Positions 41,412 to 51,347 of a stretch of 64,000 nucleotides of DNA are shown here, in pieces. The notes beneath the pieces are model-generated. The model was not told the origin of the DNA, searched no databases, and saw nothing but the letters and a program-made list of their open reading frames with translations. The stretch comes from Polaromonas sp. CG_9.7 (GTDB lineage Bacteria > Pseudomonadota > Gammaproteobacteria > Burkholderiales > Burkholderiaceae_C). Each line of letters opens with the position of its first letter. Position 1 is the first letter of the stretch. The stretch lies in the NCBI RefSeq assembly GCF_015752205.1, contig NZ_JADOVG010000011.1:1-64000 (forward strand), written 5' to 3'. Position numbers and translations under genes: made by a program.

Positions 41412-42257
41412 ATGCAGCTCTTCACCCATCTTCCCGGCAGCACTGCGCTGGTCCTTGACTCGCCCCACAGCGGTGTGTTTTATCCCCCGGATTTTCGGCA
41501 CACCTGCGAAACGTCGATTTTGCGCAAGGCTGAAGACACGCATGTTGAAAAGCTCTACGACTTTGCACCCGGCCTGGGCGCTCACTGGATCGAGGCGCAT
41601 TTCCCCCGCAGCTACCTGGATGCCAACCGCAACACCACGGAGCTTGACGTATCTCTGTTGGACGGGCCCTGGCCTGATCCTGTCGCCACCGATCCGGTCG
41701 TGCTTTCCAAGGTGCGGCTCGGCAAGGGGTTGATCTGGCGCACCACGGATGACGGCTTGCCCATCTACGGGCGCAGCCTGTCGGTGCAAGAAGTGAAGCA
41801 TCGCATCGAACACTGCTGGACGCCCTACCATGCAGCCGTGGCCGAGGCGATTGATGCGGCGCATGCTGGACACGGCTACAGCCTTCATCTCAACTGCCAT
41901 TCGATGCCAGCCATTGCCTCCAGCCACGCAACCAATTTTCCGGGTGAAAAACACGCCGACTTCGTCGTTGGCGACCGCGACGCCAGTACCGCCAATCCGG
42001 TCTTGTCCCAACGGATTTGCGCGCACCTGACGGCGCTGGGCTACCGCGTGGCCTACAACCATCCGTACAAAGGCGTGGAACTGGTGCGGCGATACAGCGA
42101 CCCGGCCGCCCAACGGCACAGCATTCAGCTTGAAATCAACCGCAGGCTTTATATGAACGAGGAAACACTCGAGTTGACAGCCGGTTTTGAGCCGCTCAAA
42201 GCGCATCTGCAATCGCTGGTCGAGATGCTTCTCAAGACCGATCCCCGGCAGCTGTGA
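41412..42257 (+). CDS. N-formylglutamate deformylase/amidohydrolase
   Basis: A 281-residue zinc amidohydrolase of the N-formylglutamate family: LVLDSPHSGVFYPPDF (metal-binding SPHSG), SYLDANRNTTELDVSLLDG, the SLHLNCHSM strand and YRVAYNHPYKGVELVRRY. In histidine degradation it releases formate and glutamate (HutG type). No other hut genes are nearby, so it could serve another formyl- or acyl-glutamate substrate. The ATG at 41412 directly begins the conserved region. It lies 74 bases before the amidohydrolase gene, in the same direction. Confidence 0.88.
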   Translation: MQLFTHLPGSTALVLDSPHSGVFYPPDFRHTCETSILRKAEDTHVEKLYDFAPGLGAHWIEAHFPRSYLDANRNTTELDVSLLDGPWPDPVATDPVVLSKVRLGKGLIWRTTDDGLPIYGRSLSVQEVKHRIEHCWTPYHAAVAEAIDAAHAGHGYSLHLNCHSMPAIASSHATNFPGEKHADFVVGDRDASTANPVLSQRICAHLTALGYRVAYNHPYKGVELVRRYSDPAAQRHSIQLEINRRLYMNEETLELTAGFEPLKAHLQSLVEMLLKTDPRQL

Positions 42258-42331
42258 GCGTGCCAGGCTGCTGCAAGATCTGCCTTTTTTTCATGCGTGC
42301 GTTGCAAGTTCGCATTTCCGGATGACCACCG

Positions 42332-43378
42332 ATGATTACTTTTTTCAATGACAGCCATCAGGCGCATGCACCGGAATTCGAGTTTTTCCGGGGCGAGCGG
42401 GTGGCCTGCTTTGAAACCCCGGACCGTGCCGAATACGTCAAGGCCCGGCTGACCGAACATGGCCACCACCTGCACAGCGCCCAGGTCGACAGCCGCGATC
42501 TACTGGACATGGTGCATGCGCCGCGCTACCTGGCTTTCCTGGAACATGCCTGGCGTGACTGGCTTGCACTGGCACCCGGCAATGACTGCTGCCAGCCTTT
42601 TCCATCCATCTGGCCGGTGCGCAGCCTGCGCAGCGACATTGAGCCGCTCAATTTCATTGCCCGGCTGGGCCTGTATTCCATGGACAACGGCTCGCCGCTT
42701 TCGGCGGGCACCTGGCAGGCCGCGAAGGCCGGCGCCGATGCAGCGGCCAGCGCCGCCGCACAGGTGGCTGCGGGCCATGGCGGCGTGCGTGCAGCCTTTT
42801 GCTGCAGCCGGCCTCCGGGGCACCATGCGGGTGCTGACTTCATGGGCGGCTACTGTTTCCTGAACAACGCGGCGGTGGCGGCGCAGTCGATGCGCAATGC
42901 CGGCGCTGATCGCGTGGCCATCCTGGATGTGGACTATCACCACGGCAACGGCACGCAAAGCATCTTTTATGGTCGAGCCGATGTGCTGTGCGTCAGCCTG
43001 CATGGCGACCCGCTGACCGAATACCCGTTTTTTCTGGGCCATGCCGACGAAACCGGGCAAGGGGAGGGCGAGGGCTTCAACCTGAACCTGCCCCTGCCTG
43101 CCGGATGTGCCGCATCGCGCTGGTTCGATGCGCTGGAGCAGGCGTGCCAGCGCATCGGCCATTACCGCGCCAATGCGCTGGTGGTGGCGCTGGGACTGGA
43201 CACCTTCGCAGAAGACCCGATTTCGAAATTTGCGCTCCAGTCTGACGATTTCAGCCGGCTGGGCCGGCGACTGGGTGCGATGGGCCTGCCCACGGTCTTT
43301 GTGCTGGAAGGCGGTTATGCAGCGGCTGCGCTGGGGACCAATGCAGTCAACGTGATTGAAGGTTTTGAGGAGGCTTGA
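42332..43378 (+). CDS. Histone deacetylase-family acetylpolyamine amidohydrolase
   Basis: A 348-residue zinc hydrolase of the class II HDAC/acetylpolyamine amidohydrolase group: [20 protein letters not shown] (catalytic His pair), [20 protein letters not shown] (zinc-binding Asp/His), [28 protein letters not shown] (zinc Asp) and VFVLEGGYA. The LDTFAEDP and loop pattern favour polyamine substrates over histones. It would deacetylate N-acetyl-putrescine, -cadaverine or -spermidine. Its TGA overlaps the next ATG by one base. Confidence 0.9.
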   Translation: MITFFNDSHQAHAPEFEFFRGERVACFETPDRAEYVKARLTEHGHHLHSAQVDSRDLLDMVHAPRYLAFLEHAWRDWLALAPGNDCCQPFPSIWPVRSLRSDIEPLNFIARLGLYSMDNGSPLSAGTWQAAKAGADAAASAAAQVAAGHGGVRAAFCCSRPPGHHAGADFMGGYCFLNNAAVAAQSMRNAGADRVAILDVDYHHGNGTQSIFYGRADVLCVSLHGDPLTEYPFFLGHADETGQGEGEGFNLNLPLPAGCAASRWFDALEQACQRIGHYRANALVVALGLDTFAEDPISKFALQSDDFSRLGRRLGAMGLPTVFVLEGGYAAAALGTNAVNVIEGFEEA

Positions 43379-44481
43379 TGGAAAAAATCGAATGTGTGGT
43401 GATTGGTGCGGGCGTGGTGGGGCTGGCCATCGCACGCGCCCTGGCCTTGCAGGGCCGGGAGGTGATGGTTCTGGAATCGGCCGACGCCATCGGCACCGGC
43501 ACGAGTTCGCGCAACAGCGAAGTCATTCATGCGGGCATTTATTACCCGCAAGGCTCGCTCAAGGCTCTGCTCTGCGTGCAAGGACGGGCGATGCTGTACG
43601 ACTACTGCGCCGCGCGCGGCGTGGGCCACAGCCGCTGTGGCAAGCTGCTGGTGGCCACCAGCGACGAGCAGGTGGCGCAGTTGCACGGCATCATCAAAAA
43701 AGCCGCCGCCAACGGCGTGCATGACCTGGTGCTGATGTCGCGCGAGCAAGCACAGGCCATGGAGCCTGCGTTGCAATGCGTGGCCGCTGTGCATTCGCCC
43801 AGCACCGGCATCGTTGACAGCCATGCGCTCATGCTGGCTTTTCAGGGCGATCTAGAGAACGCTGGCGGGCTTGTTGTGCTTAATTCGCCATTGGCGCACG
43901 CCCAATGTGCACCAGGCGCTATTACTCTGGTAGCAGGTGACGGCACCGAATTGCAGGCCGCGTGGGTGGTGAATTCGGCTGGATTGCAGGCGCAAGGCCT
44001 GGCGCGGCGCTTTGCCGGGCTGCCAGCGCAGGCCGTGCCGCCCAGCTATTACGCCAAAGGGAATTACTTCACCCTGGCCGGCCGCTCGCCATTTTCGCGG
44101 CTCATTTACCCGGTGCCGCAAGCCGCCGGGCTGGGCGTTCACCTGACCATCGACCTGGGCGGGCAGGCCAAGTTTGGCCCGGATGTGCAGTGGGTCGAAT
44201 CGGCCGACGATCTGGTAGTGGACCCGGCGCGCGGCGATGCCTTTTACGCCGAGGTGCGCAAATACTGGCCTGACCTGAAAGATGGTGCCTTGTTGCCGGG
44301 CTATGCCGGTATGCGCCCAAAGATCCAGTCGCCAGACGAGCCGGCAAAGGACTTCATGATCCAGGGACCCGCCGCGCATGGCGTGGCGGGGCTGGTAAAC
44401 CTGTTCGGCATCGAGTCGCCAGGACTGACAAGTTCGCTGGCCATCGGCGAGTACGTGAGCCGGATGCTGTCAGAAGCGTGA
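43378..44481 (+). CDS. FAD-dependent oxidoreductase, L-2-hydroxyglutarate oxidase type
   Basis: A 367-residue DAO-family flavoprotein: Rossmann FAD loop [53 protein letters not shown] (a hallmark of LhgO-like proteins), [29 protein letters not shown] and the C-terminal [19 protein letters not shown]. LhgO oxidises L-2-hydroxyglutarate to 2-oxoglutarate. The ATG at 43378 has a GAGGAGG site inside the end of the amidohydrolase gene; the stop-start overlap TGATG couples both. Specific substrate is inferred from family only. Confidence 0.88.
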   Translation: MEKIECVVIGAGVVGLAIARALALQGREVMVLESADAIGTGTSSRNSEVIHAGIYYPQGSLKALLCVQGRAMLYDYCAARGVGHSRCGKLLVATSDEQVAQLHGIIKKAAANGVHDLVLMSREQAQAMEPALQCVAAVHSPSTGIVDSHALMLAFQGDLENAGGLVVLNSPLAHAQCAPGAITLVAGDGTELQAAWVVNSAGLQAQGLARRFAGLPAQAVPPSYYAKGNYFTLAGRSPFSRLIYPVPQAAGLGVHLTIDLGGQAKFGPDVQWVESADDLVVDPARGDAFYAEVRKYWPDLKDGALLPGYAGMRPKIQSPDEPAKDFMIQGPAAHGVAGLVNLFGIESPGLTSSLAIGEYVSRMLSEA

Positions 44482-44587
44482 TGCCATTTCTGCCTTAAAG
44501 CAGCAGTTGGCAGCGCCCGCCATGCCGTACCAGGGCACTGCATGTGGCGGGTTCCTGTCAGTAGGAGGGGCAACCAACCAAACCGGT

Positions 44588-45370
44588 TTATTGAGCGGCC
44601 CAGCCGCCGTCCATGTTCCAGGCCACGCCCCGAATGTTGACGCCGGCGGGCGAGCAGAAAAACACCGCCAGCGCGCCCAGCTCCTCGGGCGTTGTGAACT
44701 GCATCGAAGGCTCTTTTTCGCCCAGCAGTTGCTGCTTGGCCGCTTCGTTGCTGATGCCGCCCGCCTCGGCACGGGCATCAACCTGTTTTTGCACCAGCGG
44801 CGTGAGCACCCAGCCCGGGCAGATGGCATTGCAGGTCACGCCGGACGTGGCGTTTTCAAGCGCCGTCACCTTGGTCAGCCCGACAATGCCGTGCTTGGCT
44901 GCCACATAGGCCGATTTTTCGGCCGAGCCCACCAGGCCATGCACCGATGCCAGGTTGATGATGCGGCCCCAGCCCTTGCCGCCATCGGCCGCCTGCATCG
45001 CCGGCAACGCCAGGCGCGTGGCATGAAAGGCGCTGCTCAGGTTGATGGCGATGATGGCGTCCCACTTTTCAGTCGGGAAATTTTCAATGCGCGCGACATG
45101 CTGGATGCCGGCATTGTTCACCAGGATATCGACCTGCCCAAATTCGGCAGCGGCAAATTTCATCATCGCCTCGATCTCGCCGGGTTTGCTCATGTCGGCG
45201 CCATGGTAGACAACTTTCACACCCAGCGCGGCAATCTCGGCCTTCGGGCCGTCCACATCGCCAAAGCCGTTGAGCACGATGTTGGCGCCCTGTGCAGCCA
45301 AAGCCTTGGCAATGCCCAGGCCGATACCGCTGGTAGAGCCGGTGACAAGAGCTGTTTTACCTTTGAGCAT
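44588..45370 (-). CDS. bdhA: 3-hydroxybutyrate dehydrogenase
   Basis: A 260-residue SDR enzyme: cofactor loop ALVTGSTSGIGLGIAKALAA, VDILVNNAGIQHVARIENFP, catalytic YVAAKHGIVGLTK with Ser in INLASVHG, CNAICPGWVLTPLVQKQV and the C-terminal WNMDGGWAAQ. IQHVARIE and the QLLGEKEPSMQF block are characteristic of D-3-hydroxybutyrate dehydrogenases. It links stored polyhydroxybutyrate to acetoacetate, which agrees with phaR in the same window. It is convergent with the oxidase gene. Confidence 0.93.
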   Translation of the reverse strand: MLKGKTALVTGSTSGIGLGIAKALAAQGANIVLNGFGDVDGPKAEIAALGVKVVYHGADMSKPGEIEAMMKFAAAEFGQVDILVNNAGIQHVARIENFPTEKWDAIIAINLSSAFHATRLALPAMQAADGGKGWGRIINLASVHGLVGSAEKSAYVAAKHGIVGLTKVTALENATSGVTCNAICPGWVLTPLVQKQVDARAEAGGISNEAAKQQLLGEKEPSMQFTTPEELGALAVFFCSPAGVNIRGVAWNMDGGWAAQ

Positions 45371-45493
45371 GAAATTCCTCTGGATGATTTACGATGGTTG
45401 GTTGAAGCGGTGCAGTGATTGGCGCGCCAGATGGCGCAAAACCTGCCCCCACAATTGTCAAGCTTACTCCAGCCTTTTCCTGAGACCCACACC

Positions 45494-46417
45494 ATGACCC
45501 AGCCCAGCCTGAATCACGTCACCTGTCCCGATGCCGCTGACGGCCACCGCATGGCCTATTGGCAATGGGGCCAGCCTGACAGCCCGCATGTGGTGTTGTG
45601 CGTCCATGGTCTGACCCGCCAGGGCCGCGACTTTGACGTGCTGGCGCAAGCCTTGTGCGCGCAAGCCGGTTCATTGGAAGGGACAGGCATTCGCGTCGTC
45701 TGCCCCGATGTGGCAGGCCGGGGGGAAAGTGAATGGTTGAAGGACCCGATGGGCTACCAGGTGCCTGTTTATGCAGCAGACATGCTGGCGTTGCTGACGC
45801 AGCTTCACGCGCAGGCGTCGATCGCCACACTGGACTGGGTGGGTACCAGCATGGGCGGGCTGATCGGCATGGTGGTGTGCGGCCAGCCGGGCTTGCCGCT
45901 GCCGGTACCGGTGCGCAAACTGGTGCTGAACGACGTCGGTCCCGCGCTGCAATGGCGGGCGATTCAACGCATTGGTGCCTATCTGGGGCAGTCCGGCCAT
46001 TTCGATACGCTTCAGGACGCGGCTGATGCGATGTGGACCATCTCCAGCAGTTTTGGCCCGCACACCCCGGCGCAATGGCTGGCCCTTTCAAAGCCGATGG
46101 TCAGGCCGGTGGCGCCAGAAACCGAAGGTCTGCTGCGGCTGCACTACGATCCTGCGATTGCCATTCCCTTCAAGCTGGCGGACGAAGACGGCGCAAAGCA
46201 TGGCGAAGCTATGCTCTGGCAGCTCTACGATGGTATTCAGGCCGAAACGCTTTTGGTGCGCGGTGCCCAATCCGATTTGCTGAGCCCGCAAACCGCCTTG
46301 TCCATGACGCAGCGCGGGCCACGCGCCAGACTGGTTGAGTTTGACGGCGTCGGACACGCGCCAACACTGGTTGCGCAAGACCAGGTCGCTGCATTGACAG
46401 GGTTCCTGCTTGAGTGA
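45494..46417 (+). CDS. Alpha/beta hydrolase
   Basis: A 307-residue alpha/beta hydrolase: oxyanion region VVLCVHGLTRQGRDFDVLAQ, VVCPDVAGRGESEWL, nucleophile elbow DWVGTSMGGLIGM (Ser about 122), acid in RGAQSDLLS and catalytic His in DGVGHAPTL. Substrate unknown. The ATG at 45494 is preferred because homology begins just after it; the frame is open from 45419. It lies 28 bases upstream of relA and may be co-transcribed with it. Confidence 0.88.
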   Translation: MTQPSLNHVTCPDAADGHRMAYWQWGQPDSPHVVLCVHGLTRQGRDFDVLAQALCAQAGSLEGTGIRVVCPDVAGRGESEWLKDPMGYQVPVYAADMLALLTQLHAQASIATLDWVGTSMGGLIGMVVCGQPGLPLPVPVRKLVLNDVGPALQWRAIQRIGAYLGQSGHFDTLQDAADAMWTISSSFGPHTPAQWLALSKPMVRPVAPETEGLLRLHYDPAIAIPFKLADEDGAKHGEAMLWQLYDGIQAETLLVRGAQSDLLSPQTALSMTQRGPRARLVEFDGVGHAPTLVAQDQVAALTGFLLE

Positions 46418-46445
46418 GGAATGACTACAAAGTGACAGAGATTTC

Positions 46446-48716
46446 ATGAAAAATAAATCGACGGCAACGCACATCCTTTCAGCTTCCACAGACGCGCCCA
46501 GCCCCATTGTCCTGGCCACGGCGGACAACGTGGCCGATCAGCCGCATGCGCTGGCGCGTGCACGCGCTTTTGCCGAGCCGCTGATCGCTTGCGAGGTGAT
46601 GGACACCGGCGAAAATGTTCTGTCGCACGCCAATGCGGTGGTGGCAATTCTCGATTCCATCGGTGGTTCCGAAGCCATGCAGGCAGCCACTTACCTGGTA
46701 CACGCCTGCCAGCACCTGAACAAGCCGCAGGACGTGATCGCCAAGGCTTTTGGCCCCAGTTATGCCGCACTTGCAGTGGAAACCACCAAGCTGATCTACG
46801 TGCAGCGGCAGACGCGGGCGGTTGATGGCAAGTCCCATTTGCATGACGACCCCGCCGCCCAGACTGAAAACGTTCGCCGGATGTTGCTGGCGTTTTCCCG
46901 CGATCTGCGGGTGGTCATGCTGCGTCTGGCGTCGCGTTTGCAAACCCTGCGTTATTACGCGGCCAGCCGGCAGGCTGCTCCGATTGCATTGGCGCATGAG
47001 TCGCTGCATGTTTTTGCACCGTTGGCCAACCGCCTGGGCATCTGGCAAATCAAATGGGAGATGGAGGACCTGTCTTTTCGCTTCCTGGAGCCTGAAACCT
47101 ACCGGCAAATCGCCAGGCTGCTTGATGAGAAACGCGCCGAGCGTGAAGTTTTCATGGAAGCCCTGCGCACGCAACTTGAAAGAGACCTGAACCGCAACGG
47201 CATTGCTGCGCTGGTTCAAGGGCGGCCCAAGCATATTTGGAGCATCGTCAAGAAGATGCGTGGCAAATCGCTTGATTTTGACCAGGTGCTCGACATTCGC
47301 GCCATGCGTGTGATTGCCGCCGATGTGAAAGGCTGCTATGCCGTCCTGGGCTTTGTGCATTCATGTTTTGAACCGATAAACGGGGAGTTCGACGATTACA
47401 TTGCCAAGCCCAAGGCCAACGGCTATCAGTCGCTTCATACAGTTGTCCGTGAGAGCAATGGACGTGCAGTCGAAATCCAGATCCGCACGCAGGCCATGCA
47501 CGACCATGCCGAACATGGCGTGGCAGCGCATTGGGCTTACAAAGAGGCGGGCACCAAAGGCTATGCCGGTGTTTCGGCGAGCAGCGAATACGACGCCAAA
47601 ATTGCGGTCCTGCGGCAGTTGCTGGCTTGGGAACGGGAACTGTCTGCGCCCGCTGCGCAGCGGGCCCGTGATGCCAATCAGGGGCTGTTCGAAGACCGCA
47701 TCTATGTGCTGACGCCCGAAGCCGCCATTGTGGAATTGCCGCAGGGCGCCACGACAATTGACTTTGCCTACAGCGTCCATACCAGCTTGGGCCATCGCTG
47801 CCGTGGTGCGCGCATCGACGGCGCCATGGTGCCACTCAACACGCCGCTGCAAAACGGTCAGACGGTTGAAGTCATCACTACCAAAGAGGGTGGGCCATCG
47901 CGTGACTGGCTCAACCCCGAACTGGGCTTCCTGCTGAGTCACCGTGCCAAATCGAAAGTGCGGGCCTGGTTCAATGCGCAGGTTATGGAGCAAACCGTGG
48001 CCAAAGGCCGGGAAGCCGTTGAAAAGCTCCTGCAGCGGGAAGGCAGGACTGCCATGAAGCTGCAGGATCTGGCGCTACAGCTGGGCTTCAAGACCGCCGA
48101 CGATCTGTTCGCGGTCGTGGGGAAAGACGAGTTTTCTCTGCGCACCATTGAAACCCTGCTCAGGCCTGCAGAGCCTGTCTTGTCGCCAGACGAGTTCATC
48201 CTCGCCAAAAAGCCGCGACAGACCGAAAAATCCAGCACAGCCACAAAAGGCAGTCAGGGCAGTGTGCTGGTGGTAGGAATGGATTCTTTGCTGACACAAC
48301 TGGCCAAATGCTGTAAACCCGCCCCCCCGGATGTCATTCTCGGGTTTGTTGCGAAAGGAAAAGGCGTGAGTATTCACCGAAGCGATTGCAGCAATTTTCG
48401 CAATATGGCCAGTGGCAGCCCTGACCGGGTGATAGAAGTAGAGTGGGGTTCTGCCAAGGCTCCGGACGGAGCGGTTTACCCAGTCGATGTCGCCGTAGAA
48501 GCTGCCGATCGCCAAGGCCTGCTCCGCGATATTTCTGAGGTGTTCGCCAAAGAAAAAATGAACCTGATCGGCGTGCAAACCCAGTCGGTCAAAGACAGCC
48601 GCGGAGGAACTGCCTGGATGACCTTCACCGTCGAGGTTCCCCAGTCAGGGCGGCTTCAACAAGTGCTTGGTATCGTCAGCAATGTGCCGGGTGTTCGCTC
48701 GGCACGAAGACGGTAA
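46446..48716 (+). CDS. relA: (p)ppGpp synthetase RelA
   Basis: A 756-residue stringent-response enzyme with four regions: an N-terminal pseudo-hydrolase domain, a synthetase domain (KKMRGKSLDFDQVLDIRAMRV...NGEFDDYIAKPKANGYQSLHT), a TGS domain (RIYVLTPEAAIVELPQGATTIDF) and a C-terminal ACT domain. The paired HD residues of the hydrolase (normally in a LLHD-V-V/I-E-D block) are missing: the equivalent segment reads TYLVHACQHL. The synthetase carries the acidic EFDD (about residue 314) of monofunctional RelA rather than the basic RFKD of bifunctional Rel/SpoT. It therefore should make but not degrade the alarmone when uncharged tRNA binds the ribosome. Confidence 0.95.
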   Translation: MKNKSTATHILSASTDAPSPIVLATADNVADQPHALARARAFAEPLIACEVMDTGENVLSHANAVVAILDSIGGSEAMQAATYLVHACQHLNKPQDVIAKAFGPSYAALAVETTKLIYVQRQTRAVDGKSHLHDDPAAQTENVRRMLLAFSRDLRVVMLRLASRLQTLRYYAASRQAAPIALAHESLHVFAPLANRLGIWQIKWEMEDLSFRFLEPETYRQIARLLDEKRAEREVFMEALRTQLERDLNRNGIAALVQGRPKHIWSIVKKMRGKSLDFDQVLDIRAMRVIAADVKGCYAVLGFVHSCFEPINGEFDDYIAKPKANGYQSLHTVVRESNGRAVEIQIRTQAMHDHAEHGVAAHWAYKEAGTKGYAGVSASSEYDAKIAVLRQLLAWERELSAPAAQRARDANQGLFEDRIYVLTPEAAIVELPQGATTIDFAYSVHTSLGHRCRGARIDGAMVPLNTPLQNGQTVEVITTKEGGPSRDWLNPELGFLLSHRAKSKVRAWFNAQVMEQTVAKGREAVEKLLQREGRTAMKLQDLALQLGFKTADDLFAVVGKDEFSLRTIETLLRPAEPVLSPDEFILAKKPRQTEKSSTATKGSQGSVLVVGMDSLLTQLAKCCKPAPPDVILGFVAKGKGVSIHRSDCSNFRNMASGSPDRVIEVEWGSAKAPDGAVYPVDVAVEAADRQGLLRDISEVFAKEKMNLIGVQTQSVKDSRGGTAWMTFTVEVPQSGRLQQVLGIVSNVPGVRSARRR

Positions 48717-48794
48717 GTTGATTGCACTTATTTTTGCGCAGGTCTTAAAACCCGTATTTTGCACTGCTAGAATACGACCTTCGAATAGTTCTTT

Positions 48795-48871
48795 AGGCGC
48801 GTAGCTCAGCTGGTTAGAGCACCACCTTGACATGGTGGGGGTCGTTGGTTCGAGTCCAATCGCGCCTACCA
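48795..48871 (+). tRNA. tRNA-Val (GAC)
   Basis: A 77-base cloverleaf with acceptor AGGCGCG/CGCGCCT, D-loop AGCTCAGCTGGTTAGAGC, anticodon arm CACCTTGACATGGTG (anticodon GAC), T-arm GGTTCGAGTCC and an encoded ACCA end. Confidence 0.95.
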
Positions 48872-49006
48872 ATTTTTTTGAATTGGTTTTTAGTTTTTTG
48901 CTTGTCTTAGGCAATTGATTAAAAAAAACCATAAAAAATTGCGTAGATCAAGACATTCCTAGAATGTACCGAAACCTGTCTTAATAAAGCAGGCGCTCGT
49001 TATTTC

Positions 49007-49636
49007 ATGGAGTCATCATTGCATAGCAACAAATCCGTTATTCAGCAAGCTGTTTTACCTTCTTCTGCAGGCAGTCAGCCTGCTGTCGCCAGCACCGGCA
49101 ACGAAAATAAAAAAACGACTGCCAACAGCGTCGGGCCAGCACGCATCATCAAAAAGTATCCCAATCGGCGACTTTATGACACCGAGACTTCGGCCTACAT
49201 CACGCTTGCGGAGGTGCGCCGCTTGGTCATGGGCAGTACGCACTTCGTCGTGCGCGATGCCAAAACCAATGAAGACCTTACGCGCAGCATTCTGCTTCAG
49301 ATTATTCTTGAGGAAGAGGCTGGCGGCGCACCCATGTTTACCGAAGCGGTACTGTCCAATATCATTCGTTTCTATGGCGATGCCATGCAAAGTTTCATGG
49401 GCGCGTACCTTGAAAAAAATGTGCAAAGCTTCATGGATTTGCAGGTCAAGATGGCCGAGCAGTCAAAAGGCATGAGTCCGGAAATGTGGGCTCAGTTCAT
49501 GAACGCCAAATCGCCCATGATGCAAGGCATGATGGGGGCTTATGTCGAGCAATCCAAAAATGTTTTCACGCAAATGCAGGAACAGATGCAAAAACAAAAT
49601 GAACAAATGCTTGCTGCACTGGGATTAAAGCGTTAG
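49007..49636 (+). CDS. phaR: Polyhydroxyalkanoate synthesis regulator PhaR
   Basis: A 209-residue regulator. After about 45 Ser/Asn/Thr-rich residues comes the PHB/PHA DNA-binding domain RIIKKYPNRRLYDTETSAYI and TLAEVRRLVMG...FVVRDAKTNEDLTRSILLQI, then the PHA-accumulation regulator C-terminal region (EEEAGGAPMFTEAVLSNIIR) and a Met/Gln-rich tail (QMQEQMQKQNEQMLAALGLK). PhaR represses phasin and PHA genes until polyester granules titrate it. The N-terminal extension is longer than in many homologs, but no nearer start with a better ribosome site is evident. Confidence 0.93.
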   Translation: MESSLHSNKSVIQQAVLPSSAGSQPAVASTGNENKKTTANSVGPARIIKKYPNRRLYDTETSAYITLAEVRRLVMGSTHFVVRDAKTNEDLTRSILLQIILEEEAGGAPMFTEAVLSNIIRFYGDAMQSFMGAYLEKNVQSFMDLQVKMAEQSKGMSPEMWAQFMNAKSPMMQGMMGAYVEQSKNVFTQMQEQMQKQNEQMLAALGLKR

Positions 49637-49717
49637 CAAGCAACTGCTTCGTAGCTAATTTGGAAGCGGAATTCTGGGCTTTATCGATTTTTTCGCCTGC
49701 TCTGAGACAATAGAGAC

Positions 49718-51136
49718 ATGAGCGAAGTACTTTCCCAATCTCCCCTTTCCCCTGCTGCCCCTGTCAAGCGCGCTCCGCGCGTAGGTTTTGTCAGTCTGGG
49801 CTGTCCCAAGGCTCTCACTGATTCCGAGTTGATTTTGACCCGGCTCAGTGCCGAGGGCTACCAGACGTCCAAAACCTTTGAGGGTGCTGACCTAGTCATC
49901 GTCAATACCTGTGGCTTCATTGATGATGCGGTCAGAGAAAGCCTGGACACCATAGGCGAAGCGTTGGCCGAAAACGGCAAGGTTATCGTGACAGGTTGCC
50001 TTGGCGCCAAAACTGGCGATGGTGGCGGTAATTTGGTGCGCCAGATGCACCCGAGCGTATTGGCTGTCACGGGTCCGCATGCCACACAGGAAGTGATGGA
50101 TGCGGTGCATCTGAACTTGCCCAAGCCGCATGATCCCTTTGTGGATCTGGTGCCCAATGCTTTTGGCATTGCCGGCATCAAGCTCACGCCCCGGCACTAC
50201 GCCTACTTGAAAATCAGTGAGGGCTGCAACCACCGCTGCACTTTCTGCATTATTCCCTCCATGCGCGGCGATCTGGTGTCACGGCCTGTCGGGGATGTCC
50301 TGAACGAAGCACGTGCGCTGTTTGAAGGTGGCGTAAAAGAGTTGCTGGTTATCAGCCAGGATACCTCTGCGTACGGTGTCGATGTCAAATACCGAACAGG
50401 ATTTTGGGATGGCAAACCGGTGAAGACCCGCATGCTCGAACTGGTCCAGGCGCTTGGTGAAATTGCCGCACCTTTTGGTGCCTGGGTGCGTTTGCATTAC
50501 GTTTATCCCTACCCTAGCGTTGACGAGATACTTCCCTTCATGGCAACTGGCAAAGTACTGCCTTACCTGGATGTGCCTTTGCAGCACAGTCATCCGGATG
50601 TGTTGAAGCGTATGAAGCGTCCCGCCAGTGGAGAAAAAAACCTGGAACGAATTGCGCGCTGGCGTGAGATTTGCCCGGAAATTGTAATTCGCAGCACTTT
50701 CATTGCCGGCTTTCCCGGCGAAACCGAAGCCGAATTCGAGCACTTGCTTGACTTCATGCGTGAGGCAAAAATTGATCGTGCCGGATGTTTTGCCTACAGT
50801 TCGGTGCAAGGCGCTGCTGCAAACGATATTCCAGGAATGTTGCCTCTGGAGGTGCGTGAACAGCGTCGCGCACGATTCATGGCCGTGGCAGAGGCCGTTT
50901 CAAGCCAGAAACTTCAACAACGTATAGGCGCGACCATGCAGGTGCTGGTAGACCATGCCCCTGCGCTGGGCCGTAAGGGTGGAACGGGAAGGTCATATGC
51001 GGATGCGCCCGAGATTGACGGCGTGGTCAAGTTGCTGCCGCCCGAGAAAATCAGCAAGACAATGAAAGTTGGCGAATTCACGCGTGCTCGCATCGTGGGA
51101 GTACAGGGTCACGATCTGGTTGGCGTACCTGTCTGA
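49718..51136 (+). CDS. rimO: Ribosomal protein S12 methylthiotransferase RimO
   Basis: A 472-residue radical-SAM enzyme that adds a methylthio group to Asp88 of S12. UPF0004 N-terminal domain: [20 protein letters not shown] (auxiliary cluster Cys), [18 protein letters not shown]; radical-SAM cluster in [19 protein letters not shown]; and a C-terminal TRAM domain ([12 protein letters not shown]...[11 protein letters not shown]). All six cluster cysteines are present. Confidence 0.96.
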   Translation: MSEVLSQSPLSPAAPVKRAPRVGFVSLGCPKALTDSELILTRLSAEGYQTSKTFEGADLVIVNTCGFIDDAVRESLDTIGEALAENGKVIVTGCLGAKTGDGGGNLVRQMHPSVLAVTGPHATQEVMDAVHLNLPKPHDPFVDLVPNAFGIAGIKLTPRHYAYLKISEGCNHRCTFCIIPSMRGDLVSRPVGDVLNEARALFEGGVKELLVISQDTSAYGVDVKYRTGFWDGKPVKTRMLELVQALGEIAAPFGAWVRLHYVYPYPSVDEILPFMATGKVLPYLDVPLQHSHPDVLKRMKRPASGEKNLERIARWREICPEIVIRSTFIAGFPGETEAEFEHLLDFMREAKIDRAGCFAYSSVQGAAANDIPGMLPLEVREQRRARFMAVAEAVSSQKLQQRIGATMQVLVDHAPALGRKGGTGRSYADAPEIDGVVKLLPPEKISKTMKVGEFTRARIVGVQGHDLVGVPV

Positions 51137-51215
51137 GAATTTTCAATAGTCTGCATTTTTTGCCATTTCCTGTACTCATCGGGAATGGCAAAAAAGCGTC
51201 GATATCGTGCAGCCG

Positions 51216-51249
51216 AAAAAAAAGCTACTGTGGTAGCAGTAGCTTTTTT
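51216..51249. terminator. Bidirectional terminator between rimO and tRNA-Leu
   Basis: AAAAAAAAGCTACTG, loop TGGTAG, CAGTAGCTTTTTT: A tract, 8-base stem and T tract in both directions. It serves rimO on the plus strand and the tRNA on the minus strand. Confidence 0.85.
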
Positions 51250-51262
51250 AACTTGATAAGTT

Positions 51263-51347
51263 TGGTGCCCGGGAGAGAACTCGAATCTCCACATCTTGCG
51301 ATACACGGACCTGAACCGTGCGCGTCTACCAATTCCGCCACCCGGGC
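51263..51347 (-). tRNA. tRNA-Leu (CAG)
   Basis: An 85-base class II tRNA. On the minus strand it begins GCCCGGGTGGCGGAATTGGT, has the anticodon loop TTCAGGT (anticodon CAG), a long variable arm and ends CCCGGGCACCA with encoded CCA. Confidence 0.95.

Noticed and set aside
48645..48932. Minus-strand open frame with GLEPTTPTMSRWCSNQLSYA
   Set aside because: This is the antisense of the tRNA-Val gene, a well-known spurious protein found in many annotations.
51155..51196. Second terminator after rimO
   Set aside because: The TTTTTTGCCATT / AATGGCAAAAAA stem has its T tract on the 5' side on both strands, so it does not fit an intrinsic terminator.
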